From: Flavimaribacter sediminis
Lineage (GTDB): Bacteria; Pseudomonadota; Alphaproteobacteria; Rhizobiales; Rhizobiaceae
NCBI RefSeq assembly: GCF_019492055.1
Contig: NZ_JAICBX010000006.1
Location: 1-64,000 of the forward strand
Reading direction: 5' to 3'
DNA: 64,000 nt
The position numbers were made by a program, and so were the translations under genes. Of the stretch, positions 18,449 to 26,707 are shown in pieces. Every line of letters starts with the position of its first letter. Within the stretch, counting starts at the first letter, position 1. The notes beneath the pieces were generated by a model. The model was not told where the DNA came from, made no database searches, and was given only the letters and a program-made list of their open reading frames with translations.

Positions 18449-19141
18449 ATGCAACACGCCATCGTTTCACATTCGGACTGGCTCGCAGCCCGCAAGGAGC
18501 TGTTGAAAGCCGAAAAGGACCTGACGCGCCTTCGCGACAAGGTCGCGCAAGACCGGCTCGCCCTGCCTTGGGCGCGCGTCGACAAGGCGTACCTTTTCGA
18601 TACGCCGGAAGGACAACGTTCGCTCCCGGATCTTTTCGATGGCCGGTCGCAGCTTCTGGTGCAGCATTTCATGCTGGGACCGGGTTGGAAGGAAGGCTGT
18701 CCCAGTTGCTCTTTCATGGCCGACCATACGGACGGTATGAACCTGCACCTCGCCCACCACGACGTCACAATGATCGCCGTCTCGCGCGCGCCGCTCGATG
18801 AAATCGAACTTTATCGCAAGCGCATGGGCTGGAAGTTCAAATGGGTCTCGTCCTTTGGAAGCGACTTCAACTATGATTACCGGGTCAGCTTCACGCCGGA
18901 GGAAATCGCGAGCGACCGCATCGACTACAATTTCGGCGAATGGTCCATGGCGGGCGAGGAAATGCCAGGCGTCAGCGTCTTCTTCAAGGACGGGGCCGGC
19001 GACGTCTATCGCACCTACTCCACCTATGGCCGCGGCGTCGAGGTCATGATGGGCGCTTACGCCATGCTTGACCTCACGCCTAAAGGCCGCAACGAGGCCA
19101 GGGGCATGGACTGGGTGCGCCGCCACGACCGGTACGAATAG
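18449..19141 (+). CDS. DUF899 family thioredoxin-like protein
   Basis: The 230-residue protein matches DUF899: N-terminal WLAARKELLKAEKDLTR, then LPWARVDKAYLFDTPEG, LLVQHFMLGPGWKEGCPSCSFMADH and the late WVRRHDRY. The fold is thioredoxin-like and a CPSC pair (Cys84, Cys87) stands where the redox motif would be. The function of the family is not established; oxidoreductase activity is presumed. The ATG follows AAGGAGAG. No signal peptide, so cytosolic. Confidence 0.88.
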   Translation: MQHAIVSHSDWLAARKELLKAEKDLTRLRDKVAQDRLALPWARVDKAYLFDTPEGQRSLPDLFDGRSQLLVQHFMLGPGWKEGCPSCSFMADHTDGMNLHLAHHDVTMIAVSRAPLDEIELYRKRMGWKFKWVSSFGSDFNYDYRVSFTPEEIASDRIDYNFGEWSMAGEEMPGVSVFFKDGAGDVYRTYSTYGRGVEVMMGAYAMLDLTPKGRNEARGMDWVRRHDRYE

Positions 19142-19444
19142 ATCAGGCGCTATGAAGACAGTAACCGACCTAATAGCACAGTGATAGCGCTCGGGACGGC
19201 ATTCTTGGGTTTGTAACTCCAGCCATCGATTGCCGTCCTGCCTTTTCAACGGCCGGCCATGTCAGAAACTCACGTCCCGGCTCTGACAGATTGGCGCGGA
19301 ACCGCACCCTGACAGCCGTAATTGACGTCTCCCCTGTTGGAACCATTCATAGTGAATCAGGGTTTACTGTCTTAAGCACCTCGCGTCCCGCCCGGCATTT
19401 GGCGCGAGGGATGCCCAGGAAATCCGACTTGAGAGGATAGCTAC
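19142..19444. other. Non-coding gap between DUF899 and proteasome-like genes
   Basis: No convincing gene. It contains a TGTCAGA/TCTGACA inverted repeat (19260-19288, 15-base spacer, no U-tract) and a CTCGCG/CGCGAG repeat (19380-19408) shortly before the downstream ribosome site. Neither can be assigned a role. Confidence 0.5.
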
Positions 19445-20140
19445 ATGACAGTTGTGCTTGCCACCGTGTGCCGAGATGGAGTCGTGCTTGGCTCGGACTC
19501 CCAGATCACGGACAAGGGGCGAGGCATGACATATCCCGCGGAGAAGATTCACCCCCTGGGCGAGCTTGCGGCATGGGGCGGAAGCGGCGCAAGATCGGTG
19601 CTTGCGGATGTAGAACGGAAATTCAACGAAAACAGCGCTGCAATCTTGGAAGCGCCCGACATTGGTCGCGCGCTGCAGGCGCAGGTGCTGCCTGTACTTG
19701 AGCATCACTACGACACGTTCATCCCGGACGTGCCGGGCGAAGAAGGCGGCGGAACCCCTTCGGCGTATGTTATGGCCGCCGGTTGGCGAAACGGGGAGCC
19801 ATGGATCCTGGAAATCACGCCTTCGGGAATGATCGGGCACTACGCCGACATAGGTTTCCATGCTATTGGCAGCGGTGCGCCTATGGCCCAGCAGGCCGGT
19901 TCCCTGCTGTCCCACTTTCACCTCGCCGAGCGATCATTGCAATTCGGCTGCGCAGCGGTCCTGCGCGTGCTGAAGGCGCTCGACATGACCTCCGCCAGTG
20001 TCGGTGAGCCGTTTAGCCTGTGTCGCATCAACGAAGAAGGCGCCCACCACCTCAGCGACAAGGAAATTGAGAAGGTAAGCCATGTCGTGCGTCGATGGGA
20101 GGACGCAGAACAGGCCGTCATCGCCGATATTTTCGATTGA
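19445..20140 (+). CDS. Proteasome beta-like Ntn-hydrolase
   Basis: The 231-residue protein begins MTVVLATVCRDGVVLGSDSQ. If the initiator Met is removed, Thr becomes residue 1, Asp is residue 17 and Lys (in AEKIHP) residue 33: the exact positions of the Thr1/Asp17/Lys33 triad of 20S beta subunits. A later FHAIGSGAPMA matches the conserved GSG turn near the proteasomal Ser129. No propeptide is present. It is not HslV (which starts TTI and has a companion HslU) and no ATPase ring gene lies nearby; it may belong to a minor bacterial family such as Anbu- or BPH-like proteins, or an uncharacterised one. A GAGAGG site lies nine bases before the ATG. It sits at the left edge of the AT-rich accessory segment. 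Confidence 0.8.
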   Translation: MTVVLATVCRDGVVLGSDSQITDKGRGMTYPAEKIHPLGELAAWGGSGARSVLADVERKFNENSAAILEAPDIGRALQAQVLPVLEHHYDTFIPDVPGEEGGGTPSAYVMAAGWRNGEPWILEITPSGMIGHYADIGFHAIGSGAPMAQQAGSLLSHFHLAERSLQFGCAAVLRVLKALDMTSASVGEPFSLCRINEEGAHHLSDKEIEKVSHVVRRWEDAEQAVIADIFD

Positions 20141-20146
20141 ACGGCT

Positions 20147-20356
20147 CTATTCGAGGCAGGCAAGCAAATCTTCCAGCCAGTGCGCGCCAAGTCGGCTAGA
20201 GCCGCAGAGGCATCCCCCACCAGTCTGATGCCTGTCATACCAGGTGTAGAATGTTGATTCCGGGATGCCGGGTTTATCAAGCGTCTGTTTGGCGGACAGA
20301 TGCGATTGTTCGACCGGCCGGATGATTTCAATCTTCTCGGATGCGGAATATCTCAT
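20147..20356 (-). pseudogene. IS3-family transposase OrfA remnant
   Basis: The first 47 residues, starting MRYSASEKIEIIRPVEQSHL and ending in GIPESTFYTWYDRHQTGG, match the helix-turn-helix N-terminus of IS3-family OrfA proteins. The rest of the frame (from about 20214 down) is unrelated flanking sequence that runs into a stop, and no OrfB with a DDE domain follows. It is a truncated insertion-sequence end, seven bases past the proteasome-like gene, and marks a breakpoint. Confidence 0.75.
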
Positions 20357-21007
20357 TCCTCGTCTCCCCCATCCGTGAACATGCTTTTTTGAGAAGCCGA
20401 ACTTCCAAGGCTTGCTCCGCCGTAATTTCCTTGAGAGGGCAGCGGACGTGCGAGACGGTATTTCGGGCAGATCATCGCGCGGATGGAAGCGCTAGCCAGC
20501 GCCATGCCGGAAGCTGACTACAAGACAGCTCAGACGTGGCTTCGTAGCCTGCCTCAGAGCCAACAGAAAGCGGCGCTGAAAGCGTTGATTAACTGAGTGG
20601 ATATGTGGCGCTGCATTTCGGGTGGACTCCGCCTTTTGCTTCTGCAGCGACCAAAACCGCCATTACCGAAGGAATAGAATTGGCACGACTACCGACCAGG
20701 GATGATTTGGTCAACTTCAAGCCGCTCCAGGAGCTTCTGAAGAACGAAGCGGACACAATCGAGCGGATGATGGAGGCCAAATGAGTAGGATTGCTGCTGT
20801 GAGTCGAAGAGGTGCATGGACAGCCATGCGGATAATGCCTCGCAGCAAAGTTTGATCGATATGAGAGTGTTGAGAGTGTTGCTTATCGCCAACACTGACA
20901 TAAATTCTTTGGTAAGTAATTGATTTCACTATATCACACAGACGCTTTGCCATCTTGCGCGTTCTACTACAAGGCGTAACATAGGGATTATCAGGGAACT
21001 CGCAGCT
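20357..21007. other. Gap with small unassigned ORFs and a tandem/inverted repeat
   Basis: Two short plus-strand frames look protein-like but match nothing I know: one ends LPQSQQKAALKALIN at 20596, the other (GTG 20605 to TGA 20784, 60 codons) contains LHFGWTPPFASAATK and ends ADTIERMMEAK. They overlap out of frame and may be remains of one gene. At 20864-20881 AGAGTGTTG is repeated in tandem, and its last part pairs with CAACACT (20890-20896), 112 bases before the toxin-antitoxin start. Confidence 0.4.
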
Positions 21008-21652
21008 ATGGCTGATTCGACGAACATAATATCAGCATTCAGCGAAGAACACGTTGAAAGGCTGACAGGGGTATCGAAGCAACAACTTCGATATTGGGAC
21101 AGGACTGACTTTTATCGTCCTGAAATGAGCGACGACAACCGGCGCGTAGCATTCAGCCGGATATATTCGTTTCGAGATATAGTACAGCTTCGCATCCTGA
21201 ATGTACTTCGCAACCAATACAATGTGCCACTACAGCACCTGCGCAAAGTATCTCAAGAACTAAGCTATCTATCCGAAGATAAATGGACGGCAACCGAGCT
21301 ATTTGTTCTAAATAGACGGGTTATTTTTGCTGAACCTGGCACCGAAAAATACAGAGAAATAGTTAGCGGACAGTATATTATTGGCCTTCCACTTAGAACA
21401 GTAGTGTCGGATACACGTGAAGCAGTGGCCCAACTGTCCAAAAGAGAACCATCCGACATGGGTCAAATCGAAAAGAAACGGAATGTAAGTAGAAACGCTG
21501 CAGTCATAGCTGGTACTCGAATCCCCGTTTCAACCATTGTTGAATTCCACAAAGCTGGTTACAGTCCCGAACAAATCATAAAAGAATATCCGAGCCTTAC
21601 TAAAGCGGATGTAGAAGCTGCTATAAAATTTGAAGGACGTAATGCTGCGTGA
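21008..21652 (+). CDS. MerR-type HTH plus DUF433 antitoxin/regulator
   Basis: The 214-residue protein fuses two DNA-binding units. Residues 10-80 resemble a MerR helix-turn-helix (VERLTGVSKQQLRYWDR, YSFRDIVQLRILNVLRNQY); residues 155-210 are DUF433 (VIAGTRIPVSTIVEFHKAGY, SPEQIIKEYPSLTKADVEAA). DUF433 proteins are the VapB45-type antitoxins paired with DUF5615 PIN-like toxins, which is what follows here: the stop TGA overlaps the GTG start of the next gene. The antitoxin probably represses its own promoter, with the MerR-like part giving extra operator contacts (inference). Base composition is visibly AT-richer than the core genes, suggesting transfer. Confidence 0.85.
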   Translation: MADSTNIISAFSEEHVERLTGVSKQQLRYWDRTDFYRPEMSDDNRRVAFSRIYSFRDIVQLRILNVLRNQYNVPLQHLRKVSQELSYLSEDKWTATELFVLNRRVIFAEPGTEKYREIVSGQYIIGLPLRTVVSDTREAVAQLSKREPSDMGQIEKKRNVSRNAAVIAGTRIPVSTIVEFHKAGYSPEQIIKEYPSLTKADVEAAIKFEGRNAA

Positions 21653-22032
21653 AGCTGCTACTGGATGAGGGGGTTCCGGTTTCGGTCGGGAAAGTATTCG
21701 AGAAGGCGGGCCATGATGTTACTTACTTTAACAACAGCGGCCTAGCTAAGGGCGCTGCTGATCCTATAGTTTGCGCCGCTGCAGCGGCAAGCGACGCTAT
21801 TCTTGTTGCTGCAGATCACGACATGAAGACGCTCGCAAAAGGCCACGGAATTACAAATGCTCGGTTTAAGAAAATGGGCCTGATACGCTTCGAATGTGAA
21901 AAACCAAAAGCTTCTGAACGTTGCTCTGAAGCACTATCGTTGATCGAACATGAGGAACAACTAGTGCTTAAAGGGCTTTGTGAGCGGGTATTTGTCGTAG
22001 TCGCAAAGGCAACTCTTCGCGTACACCGATGA
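21649..22032 (+). CDS. DUF5615 PIN-like toxin (VapC45 type)
   Basis: The 127-residue protein starts KLLLDEGVPVSVGKVFEKAGHDV, the hallmark of DUF5615 PIN-like proteins with acidic residues at the end of strand 1, and continues with DAILVAADHDMKTLA, which holds the second acidic cluster. PIN folds are metal-dependent RNases, so the expected role is RNA cleavage in the cytoplasm when not held by the antitoxin. The start is GTG at 21649, overlapping the antitoxin stop. The C-terminus is longer by about 25 residues than the minimal family, ending in a beta-rich VVVAKATLRVHR. Confidence 0.85.
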   Translation: MKLLLDEGVPVSVGKVFEKAGHDVTYFNNSGLAKGAADPIVCAAAAASDAILVAADHDMKTLAKGHGITNARFKKMGLIRFECEKPKASERCSEALSLIEHEEQLVLKGLCERVFVVVAKATLRVHR

Positions 22033-22246
22033 CCCGATCAATGGTTGACGGGAAAAACGGGTTGTTAGCTACCGGAAATTGAAGCATACTGAACGCACCT
22101 GACAGGGATTGCCGTCCCCGCCAGGCACTTGCCACCACCAGCGTTGAAGCGCTGCCAGTGACCGACTTCCTTCTACATCACGAATCCGTCGAAGCAACGG
22201 CATTGCATCCTCCTGTGCTGGAAAATTTCCAAATGAGGAGAAGACA

Positions 22247-22771
22247 ATGCAATCGACAAATGTGTACTTTACCACAGCGGACGGAAGTCCCGGCACGCTG
22301 CTTCAGGCATGCGACTTGCTGAACGAGGCCAAAAGATTGGCAGATGCGGTTTTCATGACTTGTGAAGCCATGTCAGACTATGAAGCCGGCGCTGTTCAAG
22401 CAGTGATGCTGCCGCTTAAAAGCAAGATGGAAGATTGCCATACCATCATTGATAGTATTCGTGGCGACAAGTGGAGTCCCGATTCGGAACTGCTCAAAGC
22501 CCAACAGGAGTTCATCGAGGCCGATGCTCATTGGCGTGAGCTCGTGAATGCCGACGATCTCGACGACCCTGATAAGGATGGCGCGGTTTCCGAAGCTTTG
22601 GACAAATGCAAGGAGATCGCCGACAGGCTTTTCGCGATGCCGGCCAGCACCATGGAAGGGGTTGCTGCCAAGGCTCGTGTAGGGGAACTTTCGGGCTGGG
22701 GCACTGACAATCCCGATCCGGATCACGTTCTGGCTTTAACAGCCGACCTCAAGCGGCTCAGCGCCCGATAA
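22247..22771 (+). CDS. Hypothetical acidic helical protein
   Basis: This 174-residue product has a good GAGGAG ribosome site seven bases before ATG. It is acidic and mostly alpha-helical by composition (LLNEAKRLADAVFMTCEAM, ALDKCKEIADRLFAMPAS), with no signal peptide, membrane helix or recognised domain. A clear intrinsic terminator (22797-22822) follows it, supporting a real single-gene transcript. It lies in the accessory segment between the toxin-antitoxin pair and a DUF2569 gene. I cannot propose a function. Confidence 0.7.
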   Translation: MQSTNVYFTTADGSPGTLLQACDLLNEAKRLADAVFMTCEAMSDYEAGAVQAVMLPLKSKMEDCHTIIDSIRGDKWSPDSELLKAQQEFIEADAHWRELVNADDLDDPDKDGAVSEALDKCKEIADRLFAMPASTMEGVAAKARVGELSGWGTDNPDPDHVLALTADLKRLSAR

Positions 22772-22796
22772 AACCGCAACCGTTGCGGATCTGGAG

Positions 22797-22822
22797 GCCC
22801 GTCATCTTGGCGGGTCATTTTT
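22797..22822 (+). terminator. Rho-independent terminator
   Basis: A 7-bp GC-rich stem (GCCCGTC, loop ATCTT, GGCGGGT, with one G-T pair and one T-G pair) is followed by CATTTTTTG. It lies 26 bases after the hypothetical gene's stop and just before the convergent DUF2569 gene ends. Confidence 0.8.
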
Positions 22823-22824
22823 TG

Positions 22825-23304
22825 TTAGCGGGTGAACGTAGCTTTAACCCTCTCAGATACCAACATGTACGGAACCCATATGAACACAGTAGCACCAGAC
22901 TTTGCTAACTCCGTTATGGTAGGGGTATCGAAAATTGGTTCACTAGGAAGCACAATCTTGATTGACATCGCATCTACAAAGACGAACACGAAACCAAAAA
23001 CTGCGAGATATATGAATAGTCTTGGAAAGAACTCTCTTTTTCGAAAGAATAAATATATCAGGTAAACACCCCCTAAGAACAGTAGTGCGTTTATACAGAC
23101 TTCACTCAATATAATAACAGCCCAAAGTGGATGATAGGCCTCTGTCCCTGGCGTGGTGACATACTGAAAAGTTCCGTCAGTAAAGATAGGTACATATATG
23201 GGCAGTAATTCTGCCGCCGTACGAATTGGCGTGACAACGATACCGATTCCAACCAGGATCAGCCAGCCACCCAATCCTTCATATTGTCCCCGAACATCAG
23301 ACAT
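22825..23304 (-). CDS. DUF2569-type membrane protein
   Basis: Started at ATG 23304, preceded by AAGGGG seven bases away (better than the GTG at 23322), the product has 159 residues. YEGLGGWLILVGIGIVVTP is the DUF2569 opening motif, and FIWVPYMLVSERVKATF is its typical end. Four hydrophobic segments are expected: residues 12-30, 65-88, 100-120 and 136-150. The function of the family is unknown. The gene is AT-rich and monocistronic, in the accessory segment. Confidence 0.82.
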   Translation of the reverse strand: MSDVRGQYEGLGGWLILVGIGIVVTPIRTAAELLPIYVPIFTDGTFQYVTTPGTEAYHPLWAVIILSEVCINALLFLGGVYLIYLFFRKREFFPRLFIYLAVFGFVFVFVDAMSIKIVLPSEPIFDTPTITELAKSGATVFIWVPYMLVSERVKATFTR

Positions 23305-23535
23305 GGAATTCCCCTTTTCCACTGCCCAAACAATTTTTTTTCAACTTAACCCTGAAAACAGTATCTACCGGAACGCGAAACGTCAAAGTTGATAGTCGTA
23401 TAGTTTCGTTTTCGCGCCAATTCAGTCGGTGAAATTCATAAGCAGCCAAGCTTGTTGGCTATACCCCACTTTCTCTCTGCGAGTTAAACCAATATATTCC
23501 CCGTGCGGCAGACCTGAAAACCATGGAGCCGCATT

Positions 23536-23784
23536 GTGACCATTTCCCTCGAAACTCTCTCTGACTTCAAACGCTCAAACGGCATCACGCTGTATGGCAA
23601 TTGCGGCGCTCACGGGTGCAGCCATGGCAGAGCGCTGCCGATCGATGGGCTGATAGAACGCTTCGGACCGGATTACGTCATCATCGGCGAAACCCGCATC
23701 GCGTCTGCATTGCGTTGTGAAAGATGCGGCCATCGCGGCGGCGTTATCACCATTTCAGCAAGCGGATATTCGGGAAGGAAGTGA
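23536..23784 (+). CDS. Small zinc-ribbon-like protein
   Basis: The 82-residue product (GTG start, GGAG eight bases upstream) has two cysteine clusters: CGAHGCSHG near residue 23 and LRCERCGHRGG near residue 60, separated by LIERFGPDYVIIGE. The spacing fits a small zinc-binding fold often seen in unnamed alphaproteobacterial proteins. The role is unknown. Confidence 0.65.
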   Translation: MTISLETLSDFKRSNGITLYGNCGAHGCSHGRALPIDGLIERFGPDYVIIGETRIASALRCERCGHRGGVITISASGYSGRK

Positions 23785-23875
23785 AATGGAAATCCGGACA
23801 TTATGCGGACACAATTTCGCGAAGACACAGAATAATTCTGATCAACCGTTCATTATGTTGTTTTTGTTGAGTTTT

Positions 23876-23951
23876 TGGTGCCCCCGGAGAGACTCGAACT
23901 CCCGACCGCCTGATTACAAATCAGATGCTCTACCAACTGAGCTACAAGGGC
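23876..23951 (-). tRNA. tRNA-Thr (anticodon UGU)
   Basis: The minus strand reads as a full cloverleaf from G at 23951 to an encoded CCA at 23878-23876. The acceptor stem GCCCTTG pairs with CGGGGGC (two G-U pairs), the D-arm is AGCTCAGTTGGTAGAGC, the anticodon loop TTTGTAA carries UGU, and the T-arm holds GTTCGAGTC. Its 3' end faces the AT-rich accessory segment on the left, as expected of a site used by integrating elements, though no integrase or duplicate of the 3' end was found. Confidence 0.95.
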
Positions 23952-24092
23952 AACGCGGTGCACTTATCATAATCGAAAAGTGTGTAAAGTTAAAATCGTC
24001 GAAATTATACAATCCTTAATCGCTGTATCCGATAGCCCTTGTATCCGCGATCGCCGAACGCCATCCTAGAAAGAGCTCTTGAAGGATCAATC

Positions 24093-24866
24093 ATGACAGG
24101 TCGGACACCGTCTCTGGCGTTTGTATACAGCGAAGCCGACAGCGCGCGGCGCGCGGCGAAAAAACTCGCCGCTCTGTACGGCCAGACGGACCCTGAACAT
24201 GCCGATGTGATCGTCGTCCTCGGAGGCGACGGCTTCATGCTGCAGATGCTGCACGAGAACATGCATTCCGACAAATTGCTCTACGGCATGAACCGCGGCT
24301 CGGTCGGCTTTCTTCTCAATGAATATCACGAACAGGGACTGATCGAACGCATCGCGGACGCCGTCAAACACAACATCCACCCGCTCGAGATGGTGGCGAC
24401 CGACACGGAAGGAAACGAAACAGCAGCCTACGCGATCAACGAGGTCTCCCTGCTCAGGCAGTCCTATCAGGCCGCCAAGCTGCGCGTGATGGTCGACGGA
24501 CGCGAACGTCTCGCGGAACTGATCTGCGACGGCGTCATGGTGGCGACGCCGGCGGGTTCGACCGCCTATAATCTCTCGGCGCACGGGCCGATCCTGCCGC
24601 TGGAGGCCCCCCTGCTTGCTCTCACGCCGGTCAGCGCGTTTCGTCCCCGGCGCTGGCGCGGCGCGCTTCTGCCTAACCGCGTGAAGGTCGATATCGAGGT
24701 TTTGGAAAACAGGAAACGACCGGTCAACGCCGTTGCGGACCATACGGAAGTCAAATCCGTCGTTCACGTCAGCATCCGCGAATCCAGCGAAGTCACCGTT
24801 CAGATCCTCTCGGATCCGGATCACAGTTGGGAAGACAGGATCCTGGCCGAACAGTTTCTCTACTAG
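24093..24866 (+). CDS. nadK: NAD kinase
   Basis: Started at ATG 24093 (GAAGGATC upstream), the protein has 257 residues, the usual rhizobial length. The GGDG motif (residues 44-47, in VVLGGDGFMLQ) binds ATP phosphates, NEVSLLR provides the acidic NAD contact, and ATPAGSTAYNLSAHGPILP is the glycine-rich family signature. It makes NADP+ from NAD+ and ATP in the cytoplasm and is essential in most bacteria. It is first in a plus-strand pair with an exported hypothetical protein 86 bases downstream. Confidence 0.96.
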   Translation: MTGRTPSLAFVYSEADSARRAAKKLAALYGQTDPEHADVIVVLGGDGFMLQMLHENMHSDKLLYGMNRGSVGFLLNEYHEQGLIERIADAVKHNIHPLEMVATDTEGNETAAYAINEVSLLRQSYQAAKLRVMVDGRERLAELICDGVMVATPAGSTAYNLSAHGPILPLEAPLLALTPVSAFRPRRWRGALLPNRVKVDIEVLENRKRPVNAVADHTEVKSVVHVSIRESSEVTVQILSDPDHSWEDRILAEQFLY

Positions 24867-24952
24867 CGACGAAGGCTCGGATTCGGTCGCATTGTCGTGC
24901 TATAGAAGGTGCTCACAGGCCCTGAATCAGGAAAACAGCCCGGGAGGCCGAA

Positions 24953-25453
24953 ATGCCAACTACGTCCCTACCCTCCGATTTGAAGTCCGGCGCGCGCGCA
25001 GCCCTTCTGTCCCTTTTTCTCGCGTCCGGTCCCGCTACCATCGCGATAGCGCAAGAGAATGCGCGTGAAGCCGCCGACGCCCTCTCGCCAAAGGTGGTCG
25101 CCGTGGTGAGCGGCGGTCGATGGGAGAGTTCAGCCGACGGCGACGCCGGCAGCGGGTATTACCGCGCCGTCGCGGTTCGTTCGCAGGACAACACCTCAAG
25201 GCTCTATCTGCAGAAGCTTGGTCTATCGGACGGCAGCCCGACCGTTCTCGATACAAGAGAGATCCAGGAACTGACCGACATGAGCGCCTACATCACCGAC
25301 ATGCGGCCGGAGAACTCCACCGGCGTGTCGGAAAACGCCGGTTTCGTCACCTATGTCTACCTGAAGGAAGACCCGTCCATCACGGAGCCAGACACCTGGG
25401 AGCTCTTTGTCGACGAGTTCGGCGACCACGAATTCCTGCCGGCGAGCAACTGA
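24953..25453 (+). CDS. Hypothetical exported protein
   Basis: The 166-residue product follows a GGGAGG ribosome site. Residues 1-34 form a signal peptide (basic start, LLSLFLASGPATIAIA, cleavage after AIAQ or near it), and the mature part (about 130 residues) is soluble and acidic with beta-strand character (YYRAVAVRSQDNTSRLYL, NAGFVTYVYLKEDP). No family is recognised. It ends 14 bases from the convergent prfB gene. Confidence 0.75.
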   Translation: MPTTSLPSDLKSGARAALLSLFLASGPATIAIAQENAREAADALSPKVVAVVSGGRWESSADGDAGSGYYRAVAVRSQDNTSRLYLQKLGLSDGSPTVLDTREIQELTDMSAYITDMRPENSTGVSENAGFVTYVYLKEDPSITEPDTWELFVDEFGDHEFLPASN

Positions 25454-25466
25454 TCCCGCAGCTTTA

Positions 25467-26595
25467 TCAGGCGATATCCTCGACCACCTCGTCGCCGCCA
25501 TGGACGCGGTGGGCGAGCGCTGCTTCCATGAACTCGTCAAGCGATCCGTCCAGCACGTCCTGGGGGCTCGTGCTTTCCACGCCGGTGCGAAGATCCTTCA
25601 CAAGCTGATAGGGCTGCAGCACGTAGGAGCGGATCTGGTGGCCCCAGCCGATATCGGTCTTTGAGGCTTCCTGCTCGCTGGCCGCGTCCTCGCGGCGCTT
25701 CAACTCTTCTTCGTAGAGACGCGAGCGCAGCATTTCCCAGGCGGTGGCCCGATTCTTGTGCTGCGAACGCTCGTTCTGGCACTGCACCACGATATTGGTC
25801 GGAATATGGGTGATCCGCACCGCGGAGTCGGTCGTGTTGACGTGCTGCCCGCCGGCGCCGGACGCGCGGTATGTGTCGATACGCACATCGGAATCCGGAA
25901 TGTCGATTTCAATCGAATCGTCGACCACCGGATAGACCCATACAGACGAGAACGAAGTGTGGCGTCTCGCCTGGCTGTCGAAAGGCGAAATTCTCACAAG
26001 CCTGTGCACGCCGGATTCGGTCTTCAGCCAGCCATAGGCGTTGTGGCCCTTGACCAGCATCGTCACCGACTTGATGCCTGCCTCTTCGCCGTCGTGGATT
26101 TCGAGGACCTCGACCTTCATCTTGTTCTTTTCCGCCCAGCGGGAATACATGCGCAACAGCATGTTGGCCCAGTCCTGGCTTTCCGTCCCGCCGGCGCCGG
26201 AGTGGATTTCAAGATAAGTGTCGTTCTCGTCCGCCTCGCCTGAAAGCAGCAATTCGATCTGCTGACGCTCGATATCGGTCTTCATCGCGCGCAGCGCGTC
26301 CTCGGCTTCGGTCACGACGTCGCCGTCGCCCTCTTCTTCTCCGAGTTCGATGAGGCCTATATTGTCGTCAAGCCGGGTTTCGAGTCCGCGCAGACCGTTG
26401 ATCCGCTCTTCGAGTTGCTGACGCTCGCGCATCAGCTTCTGCGCTTCCTGCGGATCGTTCCAGATATCCGGATCTTCAGCCTTGACGTTCAGGAATTCCA
26501 GTCTTTTGAGAGCAGGTTCCCAGTCAAAGATGCCTCCTCAGCAGGCTTATGGCCTGCTTGATTTCGTCGACGAGAGACTGAATTTCCGAACGCAT
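25467..26595 (-). CDS. prfB: Peptide chain release factor 2 (with programmed +1 frameshift)
   Basis: RF2 recognises UGA and UAA stops and releases the finished peptide on the ribosome. Translation starts at ATG 26595 ([16 protein letters not shown]), reads 23 codons to CTT TGA, and must shift +1 to continue GAC TGG GAA; the joined product is 375 residues, the normal RF2 length. The large frame from 26525 holds the SPF tripeptide that reads the stop codon ([12 protein letters not shown]) and the GGQ loop that triggers hydrolysis ([12 protein letters not shown]). The gene follows mrcA on the same strand. Low RF2 lets the ribosome pause at UGA and shift, giving autoregulation. Confidence 0.96.
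26523..26538 (-). promoter_or_regulatory. prfB +1 programmed frameshift site
   Basis: The site reads AGGAGG CAT CTT TGA C on the minus strand: an internal Shine-Dalgarno-like AGGAGG three bases before the CTT slip codon, then the in-frame UGA followed by C, the poor-termination context. All elements match the classical RF2 autoregulatory signal. Confidence 0.95.
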
Positions 26596-26707
26596 GATAT
26601 ACCCTGGTTTCTTACACGTGTGTTGTCGCCCTCAGGCAGAATCGCGCGGACCATAGCCCCTTTCAATTTCATAGAAAAGGGCTCTGTCCGTTGCGTGACT
26701 GATCAGA

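Noticed and set aside
19445..20140. Identification as HslV
   Set aside because: HslV begins TTI after processing and is encoded with HslU; this protein has a different start, length and neighbourhood.
22069..22296. 75-codon minus-strand frame upstream of the hypothetical gene at 22247
   Set aside because: No recognised family; it runs antisense into the ribosome site and start of the better-supported plus-strand gene.
25467..26432. RF2 as a truncated gene starting at 26432
   Set aside because: The missing N-terminus is encoded upstream and joined by the programmed +1 frameshift at 26526, so the gene is complete.
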